Shown in pieces: positions 15,860-24,234 of a stretch of 64,000 bases of DNA. The translations under genes and the position numbers were made by a program. The stretch is from a virus. Within the stretch, counting starts at the first letter, position 1. The number at the start of each line of letters is the position of its first letter. The stretch is from the IMG/VR virus record IMGVR_UViG_3300008448_000067, positions 1 to 64,000 of that record, one strand, 5' to 3'. Under the pieces are notes generated by a model that had not been told where the DNA came from, ran no database searches, and was given only the letters and a program-made list of their open reading frames with translations.

Positions 15860-17531
15860 AGTTAAGGAAATTGCGTTTCTGCTCTGCCCAAAACTCGTCT
15901 CGGTAAGTATTATCATCATTAGCTATTACTGATTCATTACTCTGATTGTCGTAATCATCATCGCCAGTGCTCATAAGTCCAAATGGAAGCATTTCTTCCT
16001 GAAACATTTTTTCATTTTGATCATAAATTTGTTTACGAATATCAACATCTGTAAGTTCTTTTAGATATGGCTGCGTAGTTAACCAAGCAAAAAGAACACA
16101 ACACATGGCCATATCATCATGACCATCTTCTGCTTCGTACGATTGATTACCTTTAAGACTATTTTTGAGAGAGAATCGAGTTAATTCATAAATTGTATCA
16201 TAATCTACAATAATAAGTTTATCAGATTCTACTAAAGTTTTAAGAGTAGCACAACCGATTCTCTTTACTTGTTTAGTAGTTCTAACACCGCGTGTTGTCG
16301 AAACAGAAAAACCACCAGAAAGACTTTGACCAGATCTGCCATTATTAGCAGTAACAAACACACCCTCATATTCTAAATCATAATGCAGAATATCAGCAAC
16401 TTGCTGTCCAATATCATTAGTTTCTACTAGAACAACAGCATCATTATAGTGTTTTGCAACTTCATGAATAATATTAGGATATATCAACGGACTAATTAAA
16501 TTATTTCTAAATGTGGCGACCTGCTTATATGGTAGATTGTTCACATTCACAACCATAAATGCTGAATAGTCAGCACCGGCTCCACGAGCAGTATCTACAA
16601 TGATTGCATAGATACTATCTTTTATTGGCTCTTCATACATTTTAAGCCCAGCTGGCGTTATATGAATCGGTTGTTTATAAACCATGTTACGCAGTTTATT
16701 TGGATTAATCAGTGTGTTTGAAGATCCGAGGAACTCACATTCATATTCCTGACGAAATTGATCTTCGCTCGTGTTAGCAATTGTTTCTTCTCTCCATGCC
16801 TGATCACGGCCTGGAATTTGCGACCAATGAACATCCACTCGAGTATAAGCATTACGAGCTTCTTCAGACTCTGTCCAAATGCGATAGAACATGTTCATAC
16901 CATTTGGAGTCGAAGTGATTAAAACTTTAGAACTTTGACCAGATGAAATAGTAGGATAAACCGAAGCAAAGAACTCGTCCTGAATATTAGTCGGAACGAA
17001 CGCAAACTCGTCAAGATAAATTAAGTTCTGTGATGTACCACGAATAGCGGAAGAAGACGTAGCAGACGCAAGGATTTCAGATCCATTTTCGAGTTTAATG
17101 TTACCTTTGTTCCATTCTGTGACACCCATTTGAAGCCACTTTGGAAGGTGTTCGAACATGAGTTGAATACGGCCAAGAATTTCACGAGCTTGTCTATCCT
17201 TATTAGCCAAAATAGCTATTGAATATTCTTCATTAAACAATATCTTCCAGAGAAGATATGCGGCCACTGTAGTAGTTTTACCAACCTGCCGAGGCATTTT
17301 ACAAATAACGAAACGATTCTCTTCAAAAGAAAGAACCATTTCTTTCTGAAAATCCCATAAAGGAAATGTAATAAGTCCTTTATCGATGTTGACAATTTTG
17401 CAATACTGTGTTATAAAGTATATAACATCTTCAGAACATTTAATATACTCAGATACTTGATCCGGAGAATATTCTACTTTAGTATCTGCTCTTTTTAATC
17501 TAGGATTGCCTAGATAGTTTTCACTACTCAT
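15855..17531 (-). CDS. gp17: gp17 terminase large subunit
   Basis: DNA-packaging motor ATPase and headful nuclease. The 558 residues match the family (T4: 610). The Walker A-type MPRQVGKTT spans residues 79-87, Walker B LIYLDEF has D174/E175, and the coupling motif SSTPN-like ITSTPNGMN lies near 205-213. The RNase H-like nuclease shows IIVDTARGAGAD (D313, D321) and a C-terminal GHDDMAM. It overlaps the gp16 stop by eight bases. The internal TTGACA...TATAAA on the opposite strand is listed separately. Confidence 0.97.
   Translation of the reverse strand: MSSENYLGNPRLKRADTKVEYSPDQVSEYIKCSEDVIYFITQYCKIVNIDKGLITFPLWDFQKEMVLSFEENRFVICKMPRQVGKTTTVAAYLLWKILFNEEYSIAILANKDRQAREILGRIQLMFEHLPKWLQMGVTEWNKGNIKLENGSEILASATSSSAIRGTSQNLIYLDEFAFVPTNIQDEFFASVYPTISSGQSSKVLITSTPNGMNMFYRIWTESEEARNAYTRVDVHWSQIPGRDQAWREETIANTSEDQFRQEYECEFLGSSNTLINPNKLRNMVYKQPIHITPAGLKMYEEPIKDSIYAIIVDTARGAGADYSAFMVVNVNNLPYKQVATFRNNLISPLIYPNIIHEVAKHYNDAVVLVETNDIGQQVADILHYDLEYEGVFVTANNGRSGQSLSGGFSVSTTRGVRTTKQVKRIGCATLKTLVESDKLIIVDYDTIYELTRFSLKNSLKGNQSYEAEDGHDDMAMCCVLFAWLTTQPYLKELTDVDIRKQIYDQNEKMFQEEMLPFGLMSTGDDDYDNQSNESVIANDDNTYRDEFWAEQKRNFLNL
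17389..17417 (+). promoter_or_regulatory. possible antisense sigma70-like promoter in gp17
   Basis: TTGACA (17389-17394), 17 bases and TATAAA (17412-17417) match 11 of 12 consensus positions, pointing rightward against gp17, gp16 and gp15. No plus-strand gene follows. It may be a chance match in coding DNA. Confidence 0.3.
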
Positions 17532-17898
17532 CTTTGTTTTGCTTTAAATATTTTTGTAATTCTGCCGTTGAGCCGACAAAAAGATTGTTTGTAACTTGAT
17601 TTGGAGTTGCTAACGGATCGTCCTCTAATAGTTTTTTCTTTTTAGCCTGAAGATCAAGTAAGTCTTTGCTTGCTCCAACCATGGTGTTCATCATCGTAGC
17701 AAGAACTTCATATGCTCTTGGATGCTGACTCTGACGAGCTACGTCCATAAGATCAAAAAGAGCTTCTTGGCCTTTATTGATTACTTCCATCATATTTTCA
17801 CGAGCATATTCAAAATCAGCATTTACCTGAGTAGTAGCTTTCTTTTGAATTACTGCCGGCAAATTATTACCACCATTAAATTTATCTATGTTGCTCAT
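17524..17898 (-). CDS. gp16: gp16 terminase small subunit
   Basis: DNA-recognition and regulatory partner of gp17. The 124 residues are near the usual size (T4: 164). It is mainly helical, with a central coiled coil from about residue 30 to 95 (ENMMEVINKGQEALFDLMDV, then ALVATMMNT-like and LLDLQAKKKKLLEDD). The LFVGSTAELQKYLKQ tail is common in cyanophage-type gp16. The start overlaps the gp15 stop as TAATG and the end overlaps gp17. The call rests on position and coiled-coil pattern. Confidence 0.9.
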   Translation of the reverse strand: MSNIDKFNGGNNLPAVIQKKATTQVNADFEYARENMMEVINKGQEALFDLMDVARQSQHPRAYEVLATMMNTMVGASKDLLDLQAKKKKLLEDDPLATPNQVTNNLFVGSTAELQKYLKQNKDE

Positions 17899-18704
17899 TA
17901 GATATTCTCTTCAAAATCATTAATGAATCCATAATTATCAGTTGCTTTAATTTCTGTATAGTCAATAGATAATGATGCATTGCTTGTTGGTTCGCCGGCT
18001 ACAGTGAGTCCGGGCCGAGCGGTTACTTTTACAGTATTAGTTATAGAATCTCCGAGGTGAATATTCGCTTCAACAAATTTAATAAGGCCAGACTTCTTAG
18101 TTGGACCAAATACATAAGCTTTCATAGTAAAACTTAAATTCCAAATGATAGCACGTCTTTGTTCAAAACTTCCTTCATACGTATCTGTAACATTAATATC
18201 ATTCAGAATAATTGGAATATCCATTGTAACATCAATTTCTGGAATTAAATTCACAGAAGCAGTCCACTCTGGAGTGAAGTATGGAAGAATCTGTTCTATA
18301 ATACGAGTGCCATCTTCTGCATTCTTTACCATGATGGACATTTCAAATGTAATATTATACGGCACTGGCATATACTGATAAGAAATTCTATCGTCGGTTC
18401 CGTTATTGGTAGGTTGTTTATAGAATCTATTTAAAGTATTAAGCTTTCTCTCTGTATCATATACAAAAGAAGTCATTTCAAAAGAAATGCGTGGAAGTAC
18501 AACTCCGACTTTATTAGCTAGATCTGGATTTCCATCGAGTCTTGCTAAGAATTTTTCTTTTGGACCATATGAAAGAGGAACTTTTAGTGTTTGAATTGAT
18601 TCACCAGTAGAACTATCACGTGTGATCCAGATATTGTTAAAAACAGTTCCAAATATAATAACATATTTTCTGAGTGTATCATGATTCCAAGTACTTCCAA
18701 ACAT
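17898..18704 (-). CDS. gp15: gp15 proximal tail sheath stabilizer / tail terminator
   Basis: Caps the top of the tail and connects it to the neck. The 268 residues match T4 gp15 (272). ATG 18704 is chosen: it gives MFGSTWNHDTLRKYVIIFGT, the usual gp15 beginning, and lies one base after the gp14 stop (TAAAATG) with AGGT upstream. Later family segments include PRISFEMTSF, PYNITFEMSIM, ILPYFTPEW and IPIILNDINVTDTYEG. No membrane or signal segment is present. Confidence 0.95.
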   Translation of the reverse strand: MFGSTWNHDTLRKYVIIFGTVFNNIWITRDSSTGESIQTLKVPLSYGPKEKFLARLDGNPDLANKVGVVLPRISFEMTSFVYDTERKLNTLNRFYKQPTNNGTDDRISYQYMPVPYNITFEMSIMVKNAEDGTRIIEQILPYFTPEWTASVNLIPEIDVTMDIPIILNDINVTDTYEGSFEQRRAIIWNLSFTMKAYVFGPTKKSGLIKFVEANIHLGDSITNTVKVTARPGLTVAGEPTSNASLSIDYTEIKATDNYGFINDFEENI

Positions 18705-18705
18705 T

Positions 18706-19437
18706 TTACACCTGACCTTCGCTGAATGGATCAACTTGTGACCAGTCTAGAATGCTACTGCCTTCAAGTTGAAATTCCGTATTGTCTTCATACGGATCTC
18801 TTGCTTGTTCTTCAAAGTTATAATCAGATTGAACAATTTGATACCCATCTTGATCTGTAATGATAAATCCATCTTGAGTAAGAATATCGTAATCTGTAAT
18901 AGCAAGTGAAAGATCTTTTTCAATACTATCAATTGCTTCAATTCCAGTGTTAAATCTTTCAGAACTATACTCAAACATTTCACAAACAAGATCATACATT
19001 TGAATAGATCCCATTTGATAGAACACAGCATTTTTATTTACATACTTAATAGTTAATAAACGATCGAGCATAGGAATGTATACAACATCGCCTTCTCTTG
19101 GTCTTTGAATTTCATTTTGTAAAAGTGTAATTTCGTTTTGAAAATTACGAACAGAAATTGTAAGAGTCATTTGATCTCTTATTTCTAAGTTAAATTTAGA
19201 TAGGAAGTTACCATCGCCTTCGTAACTATCAACATTCTTAATGTACATATCAATGTAATAAGCTATGTTATATTCTGAGAGAGTATCTTCTCCGTAAATA
19301 TCATCTTTGGCTACTAAAGCTCTAGGACAATAATACATGTCGTGACCATACACTTTGATAGACTCCATTACGAGATCTTCTATCAAAAGCTGTTCTTGAC
19401 TATTACTGAAATTATTAAAATAGAAATTCGTAGTCAA
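18706..19437 (-). CDS. gp14: gp14 neck protein (TTG start)
   Basis: Neck/head-completion protein linking the portal to the tail. The 243 residues match T4 gp14 (256). The protein begins TNFYFNNFSNSQEQLLIEDL, followed by ESIKVYGHDMYYCPR, the conserved gp14 opening. That region has no ATG, and an in-frame TGA lies a few codons upstream, so TTG 19437 must be the start. GGA from the end of gp13 provides a weak ribosome site. LDRLLTIKYVNKNAVFYQMG (about residues 125-144) is also typical. The stop sits one base before gp15. Confidence 0.93.
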   Translation of the reverse strand: MTTNFYFNNFSNSQEQLLIEDLVMESIKVYGHDMYYCPRALVAKDDIYGEDTLSEYNIAYYIDMYIKNVDSYEGDGNFLSKFNLEIRDQMTLTISVRNFQNEITLLQNEIQRPREGDVVYIPMLDRLLTIKYVNKNAVFYQMGSIQMYDLVCEMFEYSSERFNTGIEAIDSIEKDLSLAITDYDILTQDGFIITDQDGYQIVQSDYNFEEQARDPYEDNTEFQLEGSSILDWSQVDPFSEGQV

Positions 19438-19441
19438 GATA

Positions 19442-20185
19442 TCATCCGATCATATCCAATACAGGTAAACTGTAGCTCGAGATCATCTCGTCTTCCATTC
19501 TTCGAATTTCTTCAGTGGCATCGTCATAAATCTTTTCGCCATTAAACTGTACACCACCAGGAAGTTGCATACCAGTGAACTTGGTGAGATTTGATCCCCA
19601 CTGTCTTTTAATGAGAGCAGTAGCGTAGTTCTGGAGCCAACGATCGTTCCATGCATCTGTCCATGTATTCGGATCAACTACTTCATATGCATCAACAAGA
19701 AGATACGAGCCAATAGGAACTGTATTCCAGTCCATATCAACATGAAGTCTATCTTTATGTCGAGCATAACGAATCGGCTGTTGACCAACAAGAAGTTCTG
19801 TCACAAGTGCAAGATGTTCCATAACCATATAGTAAGGAACTAAAGAAACGTTTGTTAATGTATAAAGATCATTGAGCGCAATTTGATAACGAATATTAAA
19901 CATATCATCAGATCGAATTGATGGATCACCAATCTGAAAGACTCGTACTGCTCCAATGATATTTTCTGGTAGAGTAATGTACTTATTTGTTACATCAGTT
20001 TCTGTTACTTGATGCTTATAATATACTCTATCTGATCCATCAAAATGATAGTCATACCAGTAACGAATTGCTTCGTCGATGCGATCATCTATTTGATCAT
20101 CATCAACGTTGATTTCAATCACCGGCTTACCTAACTTACGTAAGCAATATTCTTTGAATTCAGCTTTTGTGATTGGAGTAGCCAT
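19442..20185 (-). CDS. gp13: gp13 neck protein
   Basis: Neck/head-completion protein; 247 residues (T4: 309). ATG 20185 is preferred over ATG 20194 because AGGA then lies eight bases upstream and the protein starts MATPITKAEFKEYCLRKLG, a common beginning in marine T4-like gp13. Further typical pieces are PVIEINVDDDQIDDRIDEAI, FDGSDRVYYKH and the RWLQNYATALIKRQWGSNL segment. A double late promoter lies 24-35 bases upstream. It leads the gp13-14-15-16-17 cluster. Confidence 0.94.
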   Translation of the reverse strand: MATPITKAEFKEYCLRKLGKPVIEINVDDDQIDDRIDEAIRYWYDYHFDGSDRVYYKHQVTETDVTNKYITLPENIIGAVRVFQIGDPSIRSDDMFNIRYQIALNDLYTLTNVSLVPYYMVMEHLALVTELLVGQQPIRYARHKDRLHVDMDWNTVPIGSYLLVDAYEVVDPNTWTDAWNDRWLQNYATALIKRQWGSNLTKFTGMQLPGGVQFNGEKIYDDATEEIRRMEDEMISSYSLPVLDMIG

Positions 20186-20208
20186 GATAATCATCCTAGT
20201 TTTGATTC

Positions 20209-20220
20209 TATTTATTTATC
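20209..20220 (-). promoter_or_regulatory. overlapping late promoters for gp13
   Basis: Two overlapping NATAAATA elements on the minus strand: AATAAATA at 20209-20216 and GATAAATA at 20213-20220. They lie 24-35 bases before the preferred gp13 start and probably drive gp13 to gp17. Confidence 0.75.
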
Positions 20221-20260
20221 TAAACTTAGGACCTTAGAATAGAGATGCTAGAGATCTTCT

Positions 20261-20830
20261 TTATATTACTGTTGCAGCAATAGTTATTGTAGCGCTATCA
20301 ACAATTGTATTACCTGTTTTAGTACGTATATCTAATGTAAATTCACAAGTTGTAGTCTGTAAATAAACAGTTTCTTGTACAGTCCAGTCCACCACGTTTG
20401 ATGGTGCTAAATCAAACCATGTTCCTGCCGTACCACTGAAAAATGAACCAGTTATAATAGTAGCTCTTGCTTCGTAACCACTAGAAGCTGATGTGGGTGT
20501 ACACCATTGTTCTAAACTAGTAGGTGTACCATTAATTAATTCGTAGACATACCCAGTGTGACTTATTCTATAGCCAGCAGTTGCAGTACCGGGAAATGCT
20601 TCTCCAGCATTTACTGTTTGATTAGTAACAGATATTACTACATCCGAGGTACCATAAAAATTAGAAATACTAATTGTACCTGAAGTTGGAACTGCACCAT
20701 TTACACCAGAAGTGCCAGCAGGAACATAGGTTCCATTGGCATAATATTCACTCAATGATATAGGATCTGAACCACCAAACTCAGTTTGTATGGTCGATAG
20801 CGCTAGCGCGCCAGTGTTTGCAATAGCCAT
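20261..20830 (-). CDS. virion/fibre-associated protein (189 aa)
   Basis: The first ~60 residues carry a pattern frequent in marine phage fibre-region proteins: STIQTEFGGSDPISLSEYY, then YVPAGTSGVNGAVPTSGTIS and ISNFYGT. The remainder is a beta-rich Thr/Ser-rich domain with two cysteines (near residues 108 and 162). No enzyme motif is seen. It is the last gene of the host-recognition cassette. The role as an accessory structural or adhesion protein is inferred from the shared N-terminal pattern and place. There is no strong Shine-Dalgarno at ATG 20830. Confidence 0.7.
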   Translation of the reverse strand: MAIANTGALALSTIQTEFGGSDPISLSEYYANGTYVPAGTSGVNGAVPTSGTISISNFYGTSDVVISVTNQTVNAGEAFPGTATAGYRISHTGYVYELINGTPTSLEQWCTPTSASSGYEARATIITGSFFSGTAGTWFDLAPSNVVDWTVQETVYLQTTTCEFTLDIRTKTGNTIVDSATITIAATVI

Positions 20831-20838
20831 TAATTAAT

Positions 20839-21015
20839 TTAACTGGCTGCTAATGGCTGATCAACCTGATATTTTGGACCATCATTGACATCACCGCCAC
20901 CTGTTTGATCACCACCGGGGGCTGGTGGTGGAGTAGGTCCGGTAGGAACTTCTGATTCACAACCAGAAAGAATAGTACCAGATAAAGCTAAAAATAACAG
21001 TGTTGTTTTTTTCAT
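20839..21015 (-). CDS. small putative lipoprotein (58 aa)
   Basis: ATG 21015, with AAGG upstream, gives MKKTTLLFLALSGTILSGCE: a basic n-region, a hydrophobic core and a lipobox LSGC with the acylated Cys at residue 19. The mature ~40 residues are Pro/Gly-rich and acidic (PTGPTPPPAPGGD, then GGGDVNDGP). It should be exported and lipid-anchored in the host envelope. Two known phage roles fit: outer-membrane spanin (Rz1-like, Pro-rich) or a receptor-masking/superinfection-exclusion lipoprotein such as T5 Llp, which also sits beside a receptor-binding gene. No inner-membrane spanin is seen nearby. Confidence 0.75.
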   Translation of the reverse strand: MKKTTLLFLALSGTILSGCESEVPTGPTPPPAPGGDQTGGGDVNDGPKYQVDQPLAAS

Positions 21016-21019
21016 TTTA

Positions 21020-21208
21020 TTATACCTTAATTTGCTCTTGAGCGTGTTGCATAATTTTACGTAAAATAGGATCTGCAACTCTGTGTGGCAGTTCTTGTAA
21101 AGCTGCTAAAATTACATTCACTTCATTTATATCTAAGTCAAATTTTACAGTTGTAACTTGTGGTGTTGTTTCAACGAGTTTTGAATCAAGTTCTAAATTA
21201 GTAGTCAT
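21020..21208 (-). CDS. small conserved-type phage protein (62 aa)
   Basis: ATG 21208 is preferred over 21220 because GGAG lies six bases upstream. The sequence begins MTTNLELDSKLVE; a helix-rich second half has DINEVNVILAALQELPHRVA and HAQEQIKV. Short proteins with an 'EVNxILxALxELP' helix are common beside fibre genes in cyanophage-type genomes, but their function is not known to me. No membrane segment is present. It is part of the short 129-62-58-189 residue gene run. Confidence 0.65.
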   Translation of the reverse strand: MTTNLELDSKLVETTPQVTTVKFDLDINEVNVILAALQELPHRVADPILRKIMQHAQEQIKV

Positions 21209-21223
21209 TATATACTCCATTCA

Positions 21224-21613
21224 TTATTCAATTGGCTGTGATTCTTCTATAACAGGTTCATCTGGTGTGTTAAACCAAGGAAGATCATTTAAACTATCTT
21301 CAGTTGGCGGATTTTTTTGTACATAAATTAATTTGTTAATTTGCTCATCAATATGATTTTTATATTCATCTACTACTAAAGCCTGAATCCAACTAAGAAC
21401 ATCCGCTTCAGTGAGATTTTCATAGGGAATAAAATTGTCAGGATCTATTTGATCGAGTGAAAATGGAGTAGCACCATGGAAAGTACCTGCGTATCCATCT
21501 TCGTCTGTACCTTGACATTCCCAATAGGTCTGAAAAATAATATTATTAAGATCTAAAGAAGAATTATCTTGCTTTTTCAGACTTTTGATTTTCCACGTAT
21601 ACGTAAGCGCCAT
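21224..21613 (-). CDS. conserved phage protein beside the S74 fibre (129 aa)
   Basis: Begins MALTYTWKIKSLKKQDNSSL; a central IIFQTYWECQGTDEDGYAGT and a C-terminal helical part with TEADVLSWIQALVVDEYKNH follow, then a Pro/Glu-rich tail. This architecture recurs in fibre regions of marine T4-like phages. I do not know its function; fibre assembly or attachment is a guess from position. A TATAAATA late element 41 bases upstream, inside the end of the fibre gene, probably drives it. Confidence 0.7.
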   Translation of the reverse strand: MALTYTWKIKSLKKQDNSSLDLNNIIFQTYWECQGTDEDGYAGTFHGATPFSLDQIDPDNFIPYENLTEADVLSWIQALVVDEYKNHIDEQINKLIYVQKNPPTEDSLNDLPWFNTPDEPVIEESQPIE

Positions 21614-21615
21614 CG

Positions 21616-24234
21616 CTATCTATTCTCCAGATTAGTAATTTTTTCTTCTAAACTATTTATATGTGTCTGTTGTTCTTTGATTGCTTCAATCAGAAGAGCA
21701 ACCATATTACCATAAGCAACAGATAAAGTATCATCATCTCCGACTCCGCGTTGAACTACTTCTGGTATCACTTCAAGAACCTCCTGAGCAATTACACCAA
21801 TTTGTTTTTGTCCGGTGTCTTTTCGAGTATATGAATATCCATTTAATTTTAGAACTTTATCAAGCGCACATGTAATTTTTACAATGTCATCTTTCAGTTT
21901 GATATCAGAATATGCTGTTACATTGCCGAGCATAGTCAGATCGCCTGTACCAGTCATCTGGAAACAATTGTTTGATGCTGACCATCCACCTATTCTGAAA
22001 ACGTTATCAGTACCAAGTCCCATATTTATGGCGTATGTACTAGTTCTATGGAAGGACATCGCGGCAACGGTAGTTGAGTTGCCTCGAGCAGAAAATGAAC
22101 CTGTATCATTTGTAGTATTTACATTATTAGATCCGGATGTTGCTCCTGTGATTAATCCGGCCATTGTAACAGTATTTAAAGACGATGTACCATTAGGATT
22201 TGCATAATAATTAGTATCATCATTATCGTAATATATTGGTGATCGATGCTGAACGTATGAATACACAATCCCAGTAGCATCAATTAAGAAACGCGCCGCG
22301 TTTACTGTACTATCATAGACATAAAAATCTCTAGTATTGTCATTAGGAAGATCCACTCCGACTTCAAATTGTGTTGTGCCATTTTGAGCTAATCTAATAC
22401 CAGTGCGTTTATTAGCAGTGTTTGCTGTATTCAGACGAAGATATGTTTGATTAGAGCTATATAGCTCTAATAATTCTCCAGGATTGTTTGTTCCGATCCC
22501 GACGTTGCCTCCTGCGGCAATGCGCATCTTTTCAGTAGGTGTAGCACCCGATCCCGTCCAGAATTGCAGCGTCGGTGCTGAGCCACCTGCAGAAGAGATC
22601 ATCGCATAGCGATTATCAGATAGGTCAAACGCGCCAGAGATAAATTGCACAGCTCCGGTTGGAGAGCCAGAAGCATTGCGATTGTGGATAAGAACACCAG
22701 TTGTCCCGTCCTGATCTTTCCGAATATGCAAGGGTTGATCTGGTGCTTGCGTACCAATTCCGACCTTGTCAGTTAAAGCTATAATTGTTGAATTACTTAC
22801 AGTGCTAATACGAATTCCACCATTACCACCAGACCATGGAACAATGGAAAGGTTAGCATTACCAACAGTAGCACCAATAGTTAATATTACAGCATCACCC
22901 GAACTGGTTAAATTATTCCAAGAACCCGCGGGAGCACGAGGAACTAATCCTAAAGTCTGTGTTCCATTAATAGCACTAATAATATGATTAGCATTCGCTA
23001 CACCACTAGTATCAGTTGCAGCTATTTGGCCAGAAGATTTATTAAATGTTAATTGTGATACAGCATTCGCTACACCAGAATCATTAAAAATTACTTGAGT
23101 GTTTGATCCAGCGACTGGTCCAGTAGATCCTGTAAAACCAATATCACCTTTTGATCCAGCAAATCCTACTGATCCAGAGAATCCGATCGATCCTGCAAAT
23201 CCAACCGAGCCAACAAAACCTACAGATCCTGTAAAACCTGTAGACCCTACAGATCCTGTAAAGCCAATATCACCTTTTGATCCAGCAAATCCTACAGATC
23301 CGGTAAAGCCCGTAGATCCCGTAGAACCAGTAAATCCAATATCACCTTTTGATCCAACAAAACCTACAGATCCAGAGAATCCGATCGATCCAGTAAATCC
23401 TATAGAACCAGTAAATCCAACTGACCCAACGAATCCAACTGACCCAGTGAATCCTCTAGATCCTGTAAATCCTATAGATCCTGTAAATCCAACTGAGCCA
23501 ACAAAACCTACAGATCCAGTGAATCCGATCGATCCAGTAAATCCTATGGATCCAGTGAATCCTGCTGAACCTACAAATCCAGCACCAGTAGATCCTGTGA
23601 ATCCAATATCACCTTTTGATCCAACAAATCCTACAGATCCAGTAAAGCCAATATCACCTTTTGATCCTGTGAATCCAATATCACCTTTTGATCCAACAAA
23701 TCCTACAGATCCTGTGAATCCGATCGAGCCAGTAAATCCTATGGATCCAACGAATCCTACAGATCCTACAAATCCTACTGATCCAGTGAATCCTCTAGAT
23801 CCGACAAATCCAACTGAACCAGTAAATCCAGCACCAACAGAGCCTGTAAATCCAACACCTTGTGAACCTGTAAATCCTACTGATCCAGTAAATCCAGCTC
23901 CAGTTGACCCAGTAAATCCTGTGCCACCAGATCCGACAAATCCTACTGATCCAGTGAAGCCACCGCCAGTTGACCCAGTAAATCCTATGGATCCTGTGAA
24001 TCCAATTGATCCTACAAATCCAACTGAACCAGTAAAGCCTCCACCGGTTGAACCAGTAAAGCCAGTTCCACCAGATCCGACAAACCCTACTGATCCAGTA
24101 AAGCCAGCTCCTGCGCCCCAGTATGTTGATGTGCCATTACTAAGCAATGCCTGTCCGGATCCACCTATAGATCCATTCGCAAGAACGCCTTTTACAGATA
24201 AATTATTAAATAAATGAAGTGTATCTTTAGACAT
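21616..24234 (-). CDS. collagen-like tail fibre with C-terminal S74 intramolecular chaperone (872 aa)
   Basis: Residues 1-40 are an attachment region ending in GQALLSNGTSTYW. Residues ~40-373 are Gly-X-Y repeats of the GFTGS/GFVGS type with GDI interruptions and essentially no proline. A beta-rich shaft/receptor region follows from ~375 to 770. The last ~98 residues are an S74 peptidase/chaperone: YSDIKLKDDIVKI with the cleavage Ser at about 776, a GVIAQEVLEVIPEVV helix and a coiled-coil end. The chaperone trimerises the fibre and then cuts itself off. The start overlaps the end of the 410-residue gene by eight bases. Confidence 0.88.
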   Translation of the reverse strand: MSKDTLHLFNNLSVKGVLANGSIGGSGQALLSNGTSTYWGAGAGFTGSVGFVGSGGTGFTGSTGGGFTGSVGFVGSIGFTGSIGFTGSTGGGFTGSVGFVGSGGTGFTGSTGAGFTGSVGFTGSQGVGFTGSVGAGFTGSVGFVGSRGFTGSVGFVGSVGFVGSIGFTGSIGFTGSVGFVGSKGDIGFTGSKGDIGFTGSVGFVGSKGDIGFTGSTGAGFVGSAGFTGSIGFTGSIGFTGSVGFVGSVGFTGSIGFTGSRGFTGSVGFVGSVGFTGSIGFTGSIGFSGSVGFVGSKGDIGFTGSTGSTGFTGSVGFAGSKGDIGFTGSVGSTGFTGSVGFVGSVGFAGSIGFSGSVGFAGSKGDIGFTGSTGPVAGSNTQVIFNDSGVANAVSQLTFNKSSGQIAATDTSGVANANHIISAINGTQTLGLVPRAPAGSWNNLTSSGDAVILTIGATVGNANLSIVPWSGGNGGIRISTVSNSTIIALTDKVGIGTQAPDQPLHIRKDQDGTTGVLIHNRNASGSPTGAVQFISGAFDLSDNRYAMISSAGGSAPTLQFWTGSGATPTEKMRIAAGGNVGIGTNNPGELLELYSSNQTYLRLNTANTANKRTGIRLAQNGTTQFEVGVDLPNDNTRDFYVYDSTVNAARFLIDATGIVYSYVQHRSPIYYDNDDTNYYANPNGTSSLNTVTMAGLITGATSGSNNVNTTNDTGSFSARGNSTTVAAMSFHRTSTYAINMGLGTDNVFRIGGWSASNNCFQMTGTGDLTMLGNVTAYSDIKLKDDIVKITCALDKVLKLNGYSYTRKDTGQKQIGVIAQEVLEVIPEVVQRGVGDDDTLSVAYGNMVALLIEAIKEQQTHINSLEEKITNLENR
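21654..21661 (-). promoter_or_regulatory. late promoter inside the fibre C-terminus (TATAAATA)
   Basis: A perfect TATAAATA on the minus strand, within the codons for the final coiled coil of the S74 fibre, 41 bases before the 129-residue gene. Plausible driver of the 129-62-58-189 residue gene run. Confidence 0.55.
23113..24115 (-). repeat. Gly-X-Y (GFTGS-type) coding repeat block in the S74 fibre
   Basis: About 1 kb of 12-18 base near-repeats coding GFTGSxGFVGS units. The antisense reading gives long Pro/Asp/Asn-rich open frames that are not genes. Highly similar DNA occurs in two other fibre genes (33.5-36.5 kb and 43.3-43.8 kb). Confidence 0.9.

Noticed and set aside
23099-24217. Long plus-strand open frame rich in Pro, Asp and Asn (NPTDPVNP-type repeats)
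   Set aside because: It is the exact antisense of the Gly-X-Y coding tract of the S74 fibre; glycine and serine codons read as proline, aspartate and asparagine on the other strand. There is no ribosome site and composition is purely repeat-driven.
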